The position numbers were made by a program, and so were the translations under genes. A DNA stretch of 64,000 bases from Mesorhizobium neociceri (GTDB lineage Bacteria > Pseudomonadota > Alphaproteobacteria > Rhizobiales > Rhizobiaceae). Shown in pieces: positions 1-8,300 of this stretch; position 1 is the stretch's first letter, and the number at the start of each line of letters is the position of its first letter. The notes below the pieces were generated by a model. The model was not told where the DNA came from. It saw only the letters and a list, made by a program, of their open reading frames with translations, and made no database searches. The stretch lies in assembly GCF_013520985.1 (NCBI RefSeq), contig NZ_JACDTY010000014.1:1-64000 (forward strand), given 5' to 3'.

Positions 1-116
1 GGATGGTGGGGAGGGGCGGGTGAGGGGCGGCAGCTGTTGCGGGTTCCTTGAAGACAGAAAAGCACTAGAATAGAACGTATTCTGCCGACGACAATTAATT
101 CAACGCATTCCAAACG

Positions 117-1109
117 ATGTCGCAGTTTTGGTGGGTTAATCACAGTCAGACCGCCCGCCAGGAGATCGACGGGCAATATCTCTGGTCGCCCAAAACTCAA
201 AAGAATGGGGCACGCAGCGAGTTCTACAAAAATATGCGTCGGGCGTCGCCCGGCGACCTCGTTTTGTCCTTTTTCGATCAAGCCGTGCGTTACGTTGGCC
301 GGGTAACAGAATTCGCATTCACGGCACCAAAACCAATTGAGTTCAAAAACACAGGGGCTAATTGGAACCAGGAAGGTTGGCTTCTTCCAGTGTATTGGGC
401 ACCGCTCCTGCCGACAGTGCGCCCGACGGACATGATTGGCGAGTTGGGTCCGCTTCTACCGGAGCGGTACTCGCCCATCGACCCAAACTCCGGATCAGGC
501 CGTCAGAACGCCTATCTCGCGAGCGTATCGCAAGAGGCGTTTCACACCATTGTCGCGGGTACAGCATTCAACCGCGAAGCTTTGAGGCGTGGTGGCGCGA
601 ACAGTCTCACTTTCGAAGTCGTCAACGAAATTTTAGAGGACGCCGTTGAGCGCCGCATCCGAGAAGACCTCCAACTCGAGGACACTGTAAAGACGAGCGT
701 CATTCAAGCTCGTCGCGGCCAAGGTAAGTTTCGCGCGAATGTTGAGGCGGTGGAGCCCTCTTGCCGTCTTACCGGTGTCATCAACCCCTCACTCTTGATT
801 GCAAGCCATATCAAACCCTGGCGTTTATGTTCATCTGCGCAAGAACGGCTCGACGGCATGAACGGCCTACTACTCACACCGGACGCCGATCATCTGTTCG
901 ATCGTGGGTTCATCAGTTTTGAAGATGGCGGTGAGGTTCTTATTTCTCCGCGAGTCGACAAAGCAGATTTGCGGCGCCTGGGGTTCGAGCAGTTGGTGAT
1001 GCAGAGTTTTGGCTTTTCCGAAGCTCCGGCCGTCTGGCGCACCGAAGCCTTTGCTCCGCCACAGCAGAGTTACCTGGCTCATCATCGAGCTGATGTGTTT
1101 GTGGCTTAG
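117..1109 (+). CDS. HNH endonuclease with EVE-like N-terminal domain, putative modification-dependent restriction enzyme
   Basis: Probable DNA endonuclease of 330 aa. Residues 1-115 (WWVNHSQT near the N-terminus, SPGDLVLSFF near 44-53) resemble EVE/PUA-like domains that read modified bases. Residues 210-290 form an HNH_2-type nuclease with Cys216, the ASHIKPW block (His231), NGLLL (Asn249) and DADHLFD (His259). EVE-HNH fusions are typical of type IV-like restriction enzymes that cut DNA carrying modified cytosine; that role is inferred here. Base composition is visibly lower in GC than the neighbours and no methylase is adjacent, which suggests horizontal acquisition. No clear ribosome binding site precedes the ATG. 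Confidence 0.8.
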   Translation: MSQFWWVNHSQTARQEIDGQYLWSPKTQKNGARSEFYKNMRRASPGDLVLSFFDQAVRYVGRVTEFAFTAPKPIEFKNTGANWNQEGWLLPVYWAPLLPTVRPTDMIGELGPLLPERYSPIDPNSGSGRQNAYLASVSQEAFHTIVAGTAFNREALRRGGANSLTFEVVNEILEDAVERRIREDLQLEDTVKTSVIQARRGQGKFRANVEAVEPSCRLTGVINPSLLIASHIKPWRLCSSAQERLDGMNGLLLTPDADHLFDRGFISFEDGGEVLISPRVDKADLRRLGFEQLVMQSFGFSEAPAVWRTEAFAPPQQSYLAHHRADVFVA

Positions 1110-1143
1110 CTCGCATCAACTGAGCGGCCGGCTCTCAGATTCC

Positions 1144-3102
1144 CTACCTCCTCACCACCCTCTCAACCACCGCCTTCTCCACCGCCGGTTCCAGCGTCTC
1201 CGCGAACGGCGTCGCCAGGTGGTGCTGGTCGCGGTAGGCGATCTTGCCGTTGATGAAGACGTGGCAGGTTTTGGCGTCGCAGAACTGGTTGGTCAGGTCG
1301 ATGTAGCTGGCGCCGGGCACGGCACGCACGATGTCGCGCTCTATCGCCGCGCTAGAGTCGTTGGCGGCGTCTGCCCGCTTCTGGTCGCACAGCGACGGCC
1401 TCTGCCCGCGCCACAGCGCGCGCGACACGCAGGTGTCGACGTGATCGTCGTTGAACGGCACGTCGCGGATCACGGCAACCTTCAGCCCGGCCTGGCTGAA
1501 CGCGGTGAGCGTCGCGTGCAGGCCGGCGCGCCCATCTGTATCCTGGCTTTTGGGCGCCTGCGTGCCGGCTGACATCTTGTCCAGGCTGACCAGCGCGATC
1601 TCCGAGATCACCACCAGGTTCGGCCGCGCGGCGATGATCTGCCGGATCGACTGCGCGCGCCATTGATCGCATTCGGTATAATTGCGCTTCAGCTTGGTCG
1701 CCCATACCGTCAGCCGCGAGGCGCGGCAGCCGGATTTGAGCCAGGTGACGACCTTGGTGTCGTTCTTCTCTGCCGCCTCGATCAGCGGCGTCGACCAGTG
1801 GTCGGCATGCGAGTCGCCGAACAGCGCAATCGAGCGCCCGGCGTCCTTGTTGCCGAACACGCAGGCTTTTGGCGTCACTGTCTCATAGGAAAGAATACAG
1901 CCGGCCGCGCGTGCGGTGGAAGGTCGCGCGGCGCTAACGGCAATGCTGCGCTGCTGCGGATCGAGATCGCTGACGGCAAGCCTGGCGTTGGCGTAGGCGG
2001 CTGCGACGCCGGTGCCGGTGAGGAGGACGGCCGGCACCAGCGCCCGCGCCGCACTGGCCATCAGCCAGCCACTGCGGCGGATCGGGTTCTCGATGACATG
2101 GTAGGTGAAGACCGACAGCGCCAGCGTCAGCGCCAGGCAGCCGAGTCGCTCGAGCGGTGACAGTTCGGGCACCAGCATCGAGGCATAGACGATCACTGGC
2201 CAGTGCCAGAGATAGAGCGAGTAGGAGAGCTTGCCGACCCACTGCAGGGGCGGCAGCGCCAGGACGGCACTGGGGCCATTCCTGACGCCGGCCGCTCCCG
2301 CCAGCAGCAACAGCACGGTGCCGGCCACCGGCATCAGCGCCATGAAGCCGGGAAAGGGGGCGTCCTCGGTGAAGGAGAGATAGGCACCGGCAATCAGCGC
2401 CAGGCCGAGCCATGCCAGCGGCGCGGCGAGCTGCGGGCGCTCACGCCAGAATGTCTGCGGCACCATGGTCGCCAGTCCGCCGGCGGCGAACTCCCAGGCG
2501 CGCAGCGGCGAGAAATAGAAGGCCCAGGGCTGCGCCATGGTGGTAAGCCAGGCACAGACAGCGAATGACACAAGTCCAGCCAGCCCGATCACCAGGATTG
2601 CGCCGCGCTTGCCGGGGCGCAGCCACGCCGCCAGCAGCAGCAGCGCCGGCCAGGCGAGATAGAACTGTTCCTCCACCGACAGCGACCAGAAATGGATGAA
2701 AGGGTTGGTGGTCGCATCGGCCGCGAAATAGTCGAAAGACCAGCGGATCAGCCACAAATTGATCATGTAGGCCGAGGCGAACATGGCGCCCTTGGAATAG
2801 AGCGACTGTTCCTCCGGCGACAGGATGAAGGCGCCGGCGACGAGCGTAGCCAGGATGACGAACAACGACGCCGGCAAAAGCCGCCGCGCGCGCCTGGCGT
2901 AGAAGCGCCACAGGTCCAGCCGGCCGGTCTCGGTGATTTCGGCGAGCAGATGGCGGGTGATCAGATAGCCCGAGATGACGAAGAAGATGTCGACGCCGGT
3001 GAAGCCGCCAGGCAGCCCGGTGAAGCCGAAATGGAAGGCGATCACGCCCGCCACCGCCAGTGCACGCAACCCTTCGATATCAGGCCGGAACGATGCTGAC
3101 AC
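1144..3102 (-). CDS. acyltransferase 3 family protein with C-terminal SGNH domain (OafA-like)
   Basis: Integral membrane O-acyltransferase of 652 aa that would acylate a surface or periplasmic glycan. The N-terminal part begins with the family signature FRPDIEGLRALAV, followed by FFVISGYLIT and about ten hydrophobic segments up to residue about 370. The C-terminal third is a periplasmic SGNH hydrolase-like domain with the Ser block (LFGDSHADHW) and a DQHHLA block carrying the Asp/His pair. This two-domain layout is that of OafA-type O-antigen or exopolysaccharide acetyltransferases. The acceptor cannot be told from sequence. It is a stand-alone gene with its stop only 35 bp from the end of the convergent HNH gene. 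Confidence 0.88.
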   Translation of the reverse strand: MSASFRPDIEGLRALAVAGVIAFHFGFTGLPGGFTGVDIFFVISGYLITRHLLAEITETGRLDLWRFYARRARRLLPASLFVILATLVAGAFILSPEEQSLYSKGAMFASAYMINLWLIRWSFDYFAADATTNPFIHFWSLSVEEQFYLAWPALLLLAAWLRPGKRGAILVIGLAGLVSFAVCAWLTTMAQPWAFYFSPLRAWEFAAGGLATMVPQTFWRERPQLAAPLAWLGLALIAGAYLSFTEDAPFPGFMALMPVAGTVLLLLAGAAGVRNGPSAVLALPPLQWVGKLSYSLYLWHWPVIVYASMLVPELSPLERLGCLALTLALSVFTYHVIENPIRRSGWLMASAARALVPAVLLTGTGVAAAYANARLAVSDLDPQQRSIAVSAARPSTARAAGCILSYETVTPKACVFGNKDAGRSIALFGDSHADHWSTPLIEAAEKNDTKVVTWLKSGCRASRLTVWATKLKRNYTECDQWRAQSIRQIIAARPNLVVISEIALVSLDKMSAGTQAPKSQDTDGRAGLHATLTAFSQAGLKVAVIRDVPFNDDHVDTCVSRALWRGQRPSLCDQKRADAANDSSAAIERDIVRAVPGASYIDLTNQFCDAKTCHVFINGKIAYRDQHHLATPFAETLEPAVEKAVVERVVRR

Positions 3103-3504
3103 GATCGAAACCTCGTGTAGTTCGTTTAAAACCCACCCTGGCCAAGGGTCGACCCCATGCGCCGATATCGCAATGCAACAAATCTAACGCAGTGCAACAT
3201 AAGGGGAGATTCTTCCTTCTCCCCGTTCACGGGGAGAAGGTGCCGGCAGGCGGATGAGGGGCAGCGCCGACGCGGTTCCAGTATGGCCTGCGCCCTGTTT
3301 ATCTCTTGCGAAATTGGCAGAATGACGAGCGTTCGCGCCGCCCCTCATCTGGCTGCCGCCATCTTCTCCCCGTGAACGGGGAGAAGGACGCTCTCATCGC
3401 CACCTTCGCCAATCTCCGACATTTGCGGTCGGCCCTTGCGTTGCCCCTGTCATGCGCATCGGCTATCCAACCGGCAGCCAATGCAGTTCAAACGGAGCCA
3501 TCCC
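3103..3504. other. 402-bp intergenic region holding a paired palindromic repeat
   Basis: Region between the divergently oriented acyltransferase and cupin genes. It holds the promoters of both genes and the paired repeat annotated separately at 3215-3387. No other convincing coding sequence was seen. Confidence 0.5.
3215..3387. repeat. paired inverted palindromic repeat, family A (RIME/REPIN-like)
   Basis: Two 47-bp arms at 3215-3261 and 3341-3387 lie in inverted orientation around a 79-bp spacer. Each arm contains a palindrome with 10-bp stems (CCTTCTCCCC/GGGGAGAAGG) around GTTCAC, plus a tail ending GATGAGGGG. The tails face inward and the palindromes outward. The design matches rhizobial intergenic mosaic elements. 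The RNA could fold as two small hairpins or as one long one. Confidence 0.8.
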
Positions 3505-3858
3505 ATGACCAACACCACCATCCTCAAATTCGGCGCTGTCGAGCATGCCGATGGCGAAGACCTGCCGGGCTGGATCGTTGTCGAGGGCAGGCCGACCATG
3601 CAGACCGCCGTGCAGCACACCACCGCCGACGGCAAGGTGATGTCAGGCACCTGGCGGGCATCGCCCGGCACCTACCATGCCACCTACACCGACTATGAGT
3701 TCGTGCACATGATCGCCGGCCGCATCATCATCACGCCTGATGGCGGCACGCCGGTCGAGGTTGGCCCCGGCGATGCCTTTGTCGTCGAAGCCGATTTCAA
3801 GGGCACCTGGAAGATCATCGAGCCGGTGACCAAGCACTTCGTCGTCAAGGTTTCTTGA
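3505..3858 (+). CDS. cupin domain protein (ureidoglycine-type cupin_3 family)
   Basis: Small single-domain cupin of 117 aa. The body shows the double-stranded beta-helix pattern: GTWRASPGTYHATYTDYE, a glycine-rich turn, then GGTPVEVGPGDAFVVEADFKGTW. This resembles the cupin_3 (DUF861) group found in ureidoglycine aminohydrolase-like proteins. The start at MTNTT was chosen because GGAG lies about 10 bp upstream and the longer reading frame adds a low-quality arginine/proline-rich tail. No neighbouring pathway gene indicates its ligand. Confidence 0.8.
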   Translation: MTNTTILKFGAVEHADGEDLPGWIVVEGRPTMQTAVQHTTADGKVMSGTWRASPGTYHATYTDYEFVHMIAGRIIITPDGGTPVEVGPGDAFVVEADFKGTWKIIEPVTKHFVVKVS

Positions 3859-4629
3859 TCGACGTCGTCAGGGTCGCATGAGGCGGGGACGCTGCTGGCG
3901 CCTCGGGCCTAAAAATCGCCAGCGTCCCCCTCACCCGGTGAGGAGAAGAGGACGTAGCGAAGCGAATATCGGTTAAAGGGGGCGTCACCCGTTCGCTTCG
4001 AACCGATGCAGATCGAAGAGCCGAGACGATGGCGTTCTGCGGTGCCTAAAAGCAATTCCAGGAAAAGTGTGAAACGGTTTTCCGTCCGGAATTGCGTCTG
4101 CTTTAGTCGATGAGGTCGCCTGCCAGGATCGCCGCACCGCGCCGGGCGACCTTGCTGATTGTAAGCCAAGAGCGAGCGGCGCACTCTGCTGAGTGCATGC
4201 CGCCCGTCCGGCGCCGGGCCGTCAATGCTGTTGTAACGAAACCCCCCAGCCCCGTCTCAACCGCCACGACCATGGCGTGACCTATGACTTGGTATACGCA
4301 TGCAACCCCGCGGTCTGTCAACGCCGCCCAAAGGGGCACCGGAGCGCCGGTTTTTACCAATGCAAGAGGCTTTCCGACGCGCCACCGATGCGCTGTTCGC
4401 CGTCATAAAAATCGTTGTAAATAGCGGTTTTCCGGGCTTTCTCGCGGCTTCGGAGCGGAGCCGCCGGCGTCATACCGGTCGCGATCTAGGCGCTTGAATC
4501 GATTTGCCTTTCCCGGCTGAAACGTTTCAGGAGGCTGGTTTTCAACCTGACTTTTTTTGGGTGTAATTCCCCAACGTCCGTTCTGGGCTTTGCCAGCCGG
4601 TCTGGCCGGCCCGCCATCCGGCATTGCAA
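3859..4629. other. intergenic region without a convincing gene
   Basis: About 770 bp between convergent genes. Short open frames occur on both strands but none has a recognisable protein or good start site. It contains the mosaic palindrome annotated at 4053-4097 and a possible short hairpin-forming stretch (CCCCTCACCCGGTGAGGAG near 3925-3943). I see no tRNA or known small RNA. Confidence 0.45.
4053..4097. repeat. rhizobial mosaic palindrome with AAGTGTG..CGGTTT core
   Basis: A 45-bp imperfect palindrome running from CAATTCCAGG to CCGGAATTG, with a core of AAAAGTGTGAAACGGTTTT. Elements with this core are very common between genes in Rhizobiales. A related element lies at 37677-37719. No function is assigned. 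Confidence 0.65.
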
Positions 4630-5460
4630 TCAGGGATTGCCATCTGCCAATCTCGCCCTTGGCGCCGCGGCGGAGCGCCGAGCCATGCCGCTGACGACAT
4701 AGGCCGCAGCGCCCAGCGCCGTGATCCAGAAGCTTGTCGGCCAGTCGGTCAGGAAGGCGAGCGACAGGCTGATCCAGGCAATGACGACGGCAAGCGCGAT
4801 CGAGGTCAGCACGCCGGCGGCGACGCCGCTGGTCAGCCTGAGCGCGGTGGCGGCGGGCGCTACCATCAGCGCAAATACCAGCAGCACGCCGACGATCTGC
4901 ACCGCTTCGGATGTGGCGACGGCGACCAGCACCATGAAGAGGGTCGAGACGAGGTTGATCGGCACGCCACGCGCTTCGGCAAGTTCCGGCTGCAGGCTGG
5001 CAAACAGCAGCGGCCGCGCGATCAGCACCAGAGCCGCGAGGATCGCCACCGCCAGCACCGCCAGAACGATGACGGTGCGCAGGCTGATTCCCAGCACATT
5101 GCCGAACAGCACGTTGGTCGCCTGCGAGGCGAAGGCGGTGTAGAAATGCAGGAACAGCAAGCCAAGACCGAGCGACAGCGTCAGCACGATACCGATGGCG
5201 ACGTCGCGATGCGCGCGTTCGCCGAGCAGGCCGATGCCGATGCCGGCAACGATGGTGAACACGGTGAGGCCGAAGAACGGCGACAGGCCGATCAGGCCGG
5301 CGCCGGTGGCACCGGGAAAGCCGACATGGGCGAGCGCATGGCCGGCGAAGGTCTGGCCCCTGAGCACGAGGAAATAGCCGACCGCGCCGGAAACGATGCC
5401 GACAATGGTGCAGGCATAGAAGGCGTTGCGCATGAATTCATAGTCAAAGATCGTGGACAT
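4630..5460 (-). CDS. metal ABC transporter permease, ABC-3 family (ZnuB/AztB-like)
   Basis: Inner-membrane permease of 276 aa for zinc or manganese uptake. It has the ABC-3 pattern of about eight hydrophobic segments, with GQTFAGHALAHVGFPGATGA around residues 35-55 and a second conserved block GVPINLVSTLF. Length matches ZnuB/MntB proteins. Its ATG overlaps the end of the ATPase gene by 17 bp, so the two are translationally coupled, and it is the last gene of the binding protein-ATPase-permease operon. Regulation is likely by the Zur-like boxes upstream of the first gene. Confidence 0.9.
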   Translation of the reverse strand: MSTIFDYEFMRNAFYACTIVGIVSGAVGYFLVLRGQTFAGHALAHVGFPGATGAGLIGLSPFFGLTVFTIVAGIGIGLLGERAHRDVAIGIVLTLSLGLGLLFLHFYTAFASQATNVLFGNVLGISLRTVIVLAVLAVAILAALVLIARPLLFASLQPELAEARGVPINLVSTLFMVLVAVATSEAVQIVGVLLVFALMVAPAATALRLTSGVAAGVLTSIALAVVIAWISLSLAFLTDWPTSFWITALGAAAYVVSGMARRSAAAPRARLADGNP

Positions 5461-6238
5461 GCGCTCCGCTCTCCAGTTCGACGTCGTCGGCCATCACGAA
5501 GATGCGGCCGGCGACCCGCACCACATTGATGTGGGTGCCGTAAAGTTTCGACAGCACCGGGCCGCTGATGACCTCGTCGACGGAGCCGATCGCAGCCTTG
5601 CCATTGCCGAGATAGAGCACGCGGTCGACGGCGCGCAGCAGTGGGTTGATCTCGTGAGAGCAGAACAGCACCGCAATGCCCAGCCGCTCGCCGATCTCGT
5701 GCACCAGATCGATGATCGCGCGCTGATGCGCCGCGTCCAGGCTGATCAGCGGTTCGTCGAGCAGAAGCAATTGCGGATCGCCGATCAGCGATTGCGCGAT
5801 CAGGATGCGCTGGCGCTCGCCGCCGGAAAGTTCGGCCAGCGGCCGGCGCGCAAGGTCGGTGGCGCCGATCGCTTCGAGCGCCTTCCAGGCGGCTTCCTTC
5901 TCGGCGGCCGATGCAACCGGCCAGCCCCAGCGATGCCCACCGGCGGCGCTCAGCACAAAGTCGAGCCCGCTGATACCGACATCGTTGAGCGCGCGGCGCG
6001 CCTGCGGCATGTAGCCGATATCAGCATTGCCGCGCGTTGGCGGTTTGCCGAGCACCGAGATGGCGCCGCCGGCCGGCTTTATCAGGCCGAGGATGGCGCG
6101 CAGCATCGTCGTCTTGCCGGCGCCATTGGCGCCGAGCAGGCCGACAAAAGCGCCTTGCGGAATCGAAAAGGAGACGTCGGATAAAACCCGGCGTCCCCCA
6201 TAGGTCAGTGTGACCTTGTCGAATTCAATTGCGTTCAT
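5444..6238 (-). CDS. metal ABC transporter ATP-binding protein (ZnuC/AztA-like)
   Basis: Cytoplasmic ATPase of 264 aa powering the metal importer. It shows Walker A GANGAGKTT (about 36-44), Q-loop GYMPQARRALNDVGISG, ABC signature LSGGERQRI, Walker B LLLLDEPLISLD and the switch His in CSHEINPL. The C-terminal tail (VELESGAHVHDL) carries two histidines. It lies between the binding-protein gene, 42 bp upstream, and the overlapping permease gene. Confidence 0.92.
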   Translation of the reverse strand: MNAIEFDKVTLTYGGRRVLSDVSFSIPQGAFVGLLGANGAGKTTMLRAILGLIKPAGGAISVLGKPPTRGNADIGYMPQARRALNDVGISGLDFVLSAAGGHRWGWPVASAAEKEAAWKALEAIGATDLARRPLAELSGGERQRILIAQSLIGDPQLLLLDEPLISLDAAHQRAIIDLVHEIGERLGIAVLFCSHEINPLLRAVDRVLYLGNGKAAIGSVDEVISGPVLSKLYGTHINVVRVAGRIFVMADDVELESGAHVHDL

Positions 6239-6280
6239 TCAGTCACGTTCGTTGGCAATCAGGTTCACTGGCAGTCACGT

Positions 6281-7162
6281 TCATTGTGTGCGGGCGACGA
6301 GCGCCTTCTGGACCGCGTCGATCTGGCCGCCGAACCAGGTCTGGATCGTCTGTCCCGCCGGTTCCGTCTCGGTAACGCCGATGACGGTGACCTTGTTTTG
6401 CTTGGCGATGTCGAGCAGCCTTGTCGTTGCCTCGTCGGTCACCTGCGAATTGTAGAACAGGATCTTGGCCGAGCCGTCCTTCAGGCTGTTTTCGAATGCC
6501 GCCACCTGGGTGGCGCTCGGCTCGGCGTCGTTCATCAAGGCCACCTGGAAATCATAGTTCAGCATCTTGAGGCCGAGCGCTTCCGCCATGTAGCCGAACA
6601 CAGGCTCGGTGGCGGTCACCTCGGTGCCGGCATAGGTCTTTTTGACGTCGGCGATTTCCTTGTCAATGGCCTCGAGGGACGTCTGGAATGCCTTCAGGTT
6701 CGCCTCGTAGTGCGCGGCGTTGGCCGGATCGCGCTTCGACAGATCGGCGGTCAGTGTCTTGGCGATGGCCGGCAGCGTCGCCGGGTCGTACCACAGATGC
6801 GGATTGTCGCCCGACTTCTTGCCGATCAGGTCGGCGGCAATGATGGTCGTGCGGTCCTTGCTGGTTGAGGCCGACAGCAGCTTGTCCATCCACGGATCGT
6901 AGTCGGCGCCGTTGTAGATGATGATCTTGGCATCGGCGATGGTGCGCGCCGTCGACGGGCTGGTCTCGAACAGATGCGGATCGTCATCGGGATTGGCCAG
7001 GATGCTGGTGACGGTGACGTTGCTGCCGCCGATCTGGCGGGCAAGGTCGCCATAGAAATTCTCGGCCGCCACGATGGTCATCTTGTCTTCAGCGCGGGCA
7101 GCCGTGCCGGTCAAAAGCGGCACCGCAACCAGCAGCGCGGCGAGAAAGGGAAGGGAACGCAT
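6281..7162 (-). CDS. metal ABC transporter substrate-binding protein (cluster A-I, ZnuA/PsaA-like)
   Basis: Periplasmic metal-binding lipocalin-unrelated receptor of 293 aa. The signal peptide (MRSLPFLAALLVAVPLL, cleavage near AARAED) fixes the start; an AAGGAG ribosome site lies 8 bp upstream. Expected ligands are His63 (DPHLFE), His122 (NPHLWYDP) and Glu186 (TEPVFGYM), with an acidic residue near 265-267. Having Glu rather than His at the third position is the PsaA/MntC-like pattern, whereas classical ZnuA has a His, and there is no His-rich loop. The promoter looks Zur-regulated, so zinc is favoured by context and manganese by ligands. Confidence 0.87.
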   Translation of the reverse strand: MRSLPFLAALLVAVPLLTGTAARAEDKMTIVAAENFYGDLARQIGGSNVTVTSILANPDDDPHLFETSPSTARTIADAKIIIYNGADYDPWMDKLLSASTSKDRTTIIAADLIGKKSGDNPHLWYDPATLPAIAKTLTADLSKRDPANAAHYEANLKAFQTSLEAIDKEIADVKKTYAGTEVTATEPVFGYMAEALGLKMLNYDFQVALMNDAEPSATQVAAFENSLKDGSAKILFYNSQVTDEATTRLLDIAKQNKVTVIGVTETEPAGQTIQTWFGGQIDAVQKALVARTQ

Positions 7163-7211
7163 CCGTGGTCTCCTTGCAGTCTGGAAGGTAGGTCGCCGGA
7201 GAGGCGGTGGT

Positions 7212-7243
7212 GTAATTTTATAACAGTAACAATATAACGTTTG
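7212..7243 (-). promoter_or_regulatory. two overlapping Zur-like boxes upstream of the metal importer operon
   Basis: Box 1 at 7212-7229 (GTAATTTTATAACAGTAA) matches 15 of 18 positions of the alphaproteobacterial Zur palindrome GTAATGTTATAACATTAC as I recall it. Box 2 at 7226-7243 starts 14 bp later (GTAACAATATAACGTT) and is weaker, 12 of 18. They lie 50-80 bp upstream of the binding-protein start in a conspicuously AT-rich island. Binding is inferred. Confidence 0.6.
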
Positions 7244-7412
7244 CGTCGAAAATACGGTCGGTGTCAATGGGTTTTTTGAGCGGCGAACTTTTTCTCGCGC
7301 ACAAAAGTGTGAGCGGCCCACGCCGATCTGGCGGGGCCGCTCATGTCTGTCGGCGATGCACGAAGGGGGTGGGGCTCGGCGCACGGTCCCGGCCCGAGAT
7401 CAACGGCTGGAG

Positions 7413-8300
7413 TTAGCCTCTCGCCAGCACGAAATCGTGCTCGACCTCCCAGAACGGGCCGGCGAATTCGAGGTCCTTGGCGCGCGTCGGATCGTCGACG
7501 CGCTTGAACTCGGCGAGCAGGCTTTCCTTCACGCCGAACACAGCGTCCGAATTGATGTAGGGATCGTCGGGGTCGAAGATGTGGGTGGTCAACGTCTCGA
7601 ACCCGTCGGCCTTCAAGATGTAGTGGAGATGCGCCGGGCGGTATGGGTGGCGGCCAAGAGCGTCGAGCAGTTTGCCGACCGTGCCGTCAGCCGGGATCGG
7701 GTAGAATTTCGGTTTTACCGCGCGGAACCAGTAGCGTCCGTCGGCGCCGGTGCGGAAGACGCCGCGCAGGTTGAAGTCTGGCTGGATACCCTTTTGCTGC
7801 ACGTCGTAAAAACCCTCGTCATTGGCCTGCCAGACATCGAGCACGGCGTCGGCGATCGGTTTGCCTTCGGTGTCGAAGATGCGGCCATGGATGAACATAT
7901 CCTCGCCCTTCTGGTCGAGGCAGATATTGGCGCCCATCGGCAGCTCCGGCGCATCGGCGATGTGGAAGGGGCCGAGCACTGTCGATTCCGATGCGCCTGA
8001 AGGTTTGCGGTTGTTGATGGCGTCGACCAGCATCGAGACACCCAGCACGTCCGACAACAGGATGAACTCCTGCCGCCATTCAGTGGAGAGCTGGCCGGTT
8101 CTGGTCAAAAACAAAATGGCCTCGAACCATTCGTCCTGCGTCGGCTCGATCTCCTTGACCGCCTCATGCAGTTTGCGCGTGATGACCTCCATCACCGCTT
8201 TCAGCCGCGCGTCTTTGGCGTTCTTGTTGCGGCCGGTGACGACCTCGACCGAATTCGCCTCGGTGAAGAAGCCTTTTTCGTGCGCTTCCATATCTCTCAC
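7413..8300 (-). CDS. intradiol ring-cleavage dioxygenase, probable hydroxyquinol 1,2-dioxygenase (copy 2)
   Basis: Cytoplasmic Fe(III) dioxygenase of 295 aa expected to cleave hydroxyquinol (1,2,4-trihydroxybenzene) to maleylacetate. Residues 20-105 are the alpha-helical dimerisation domain; the beta-sandwich follows. All four iron ligands are visible: Tyr165 (GFYDVQ), Tyr200 (KFYPIP), His224 and His226 (PAHLHY). The ATG overlaps the stop of the upstream monooxygenase by 4 bp, so it is the last gene of the operon. It is clearly paralogous to, but distinct from, the first gene of the same operon. A catechol or chlorocatechol preference is not excluded. Confidence 0.88.
   Translation of the reverse strand: MRDMEAHEKGFFTEANSVEVVTGRNKNAKDARLKAVMEVITRKLHEAVKEIEPTQDEWFEAILFLTRTGQLSTEWRQEFILLSDVLGVSMLVDAINNRKPSGASESTVLGPFHIADAPELPMGANICLDQKGEDMFIHGRIFDTEGKPIADAVLDVWQANDEGFYDVQQKGIQPDFNLRGVFRTGADGRYWFRAVKPKFYPIPADGTVGKLLDALGRHPYRPAHLHYILKADGFETLTTHIFDPDDPYINSDAVFGVKESLLAEFKRVDDPTRAKDLEFAGPFWEVEHDFVLARG

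Noticed and set aside
3859-4629. Small genes or an RNA gene in the long intergenic region
   Set aside because: Frames lack start sites and protein-like composition; no tRNA cloverleaf or known RNA seen by eye.
4624-5529. 301-aa open frame on the + strand opposite the metal permease
   Set aside because: It is antisense to a clear ABC-3 permease; composition is Arg/Gln/His/Gly-rich without any domain.
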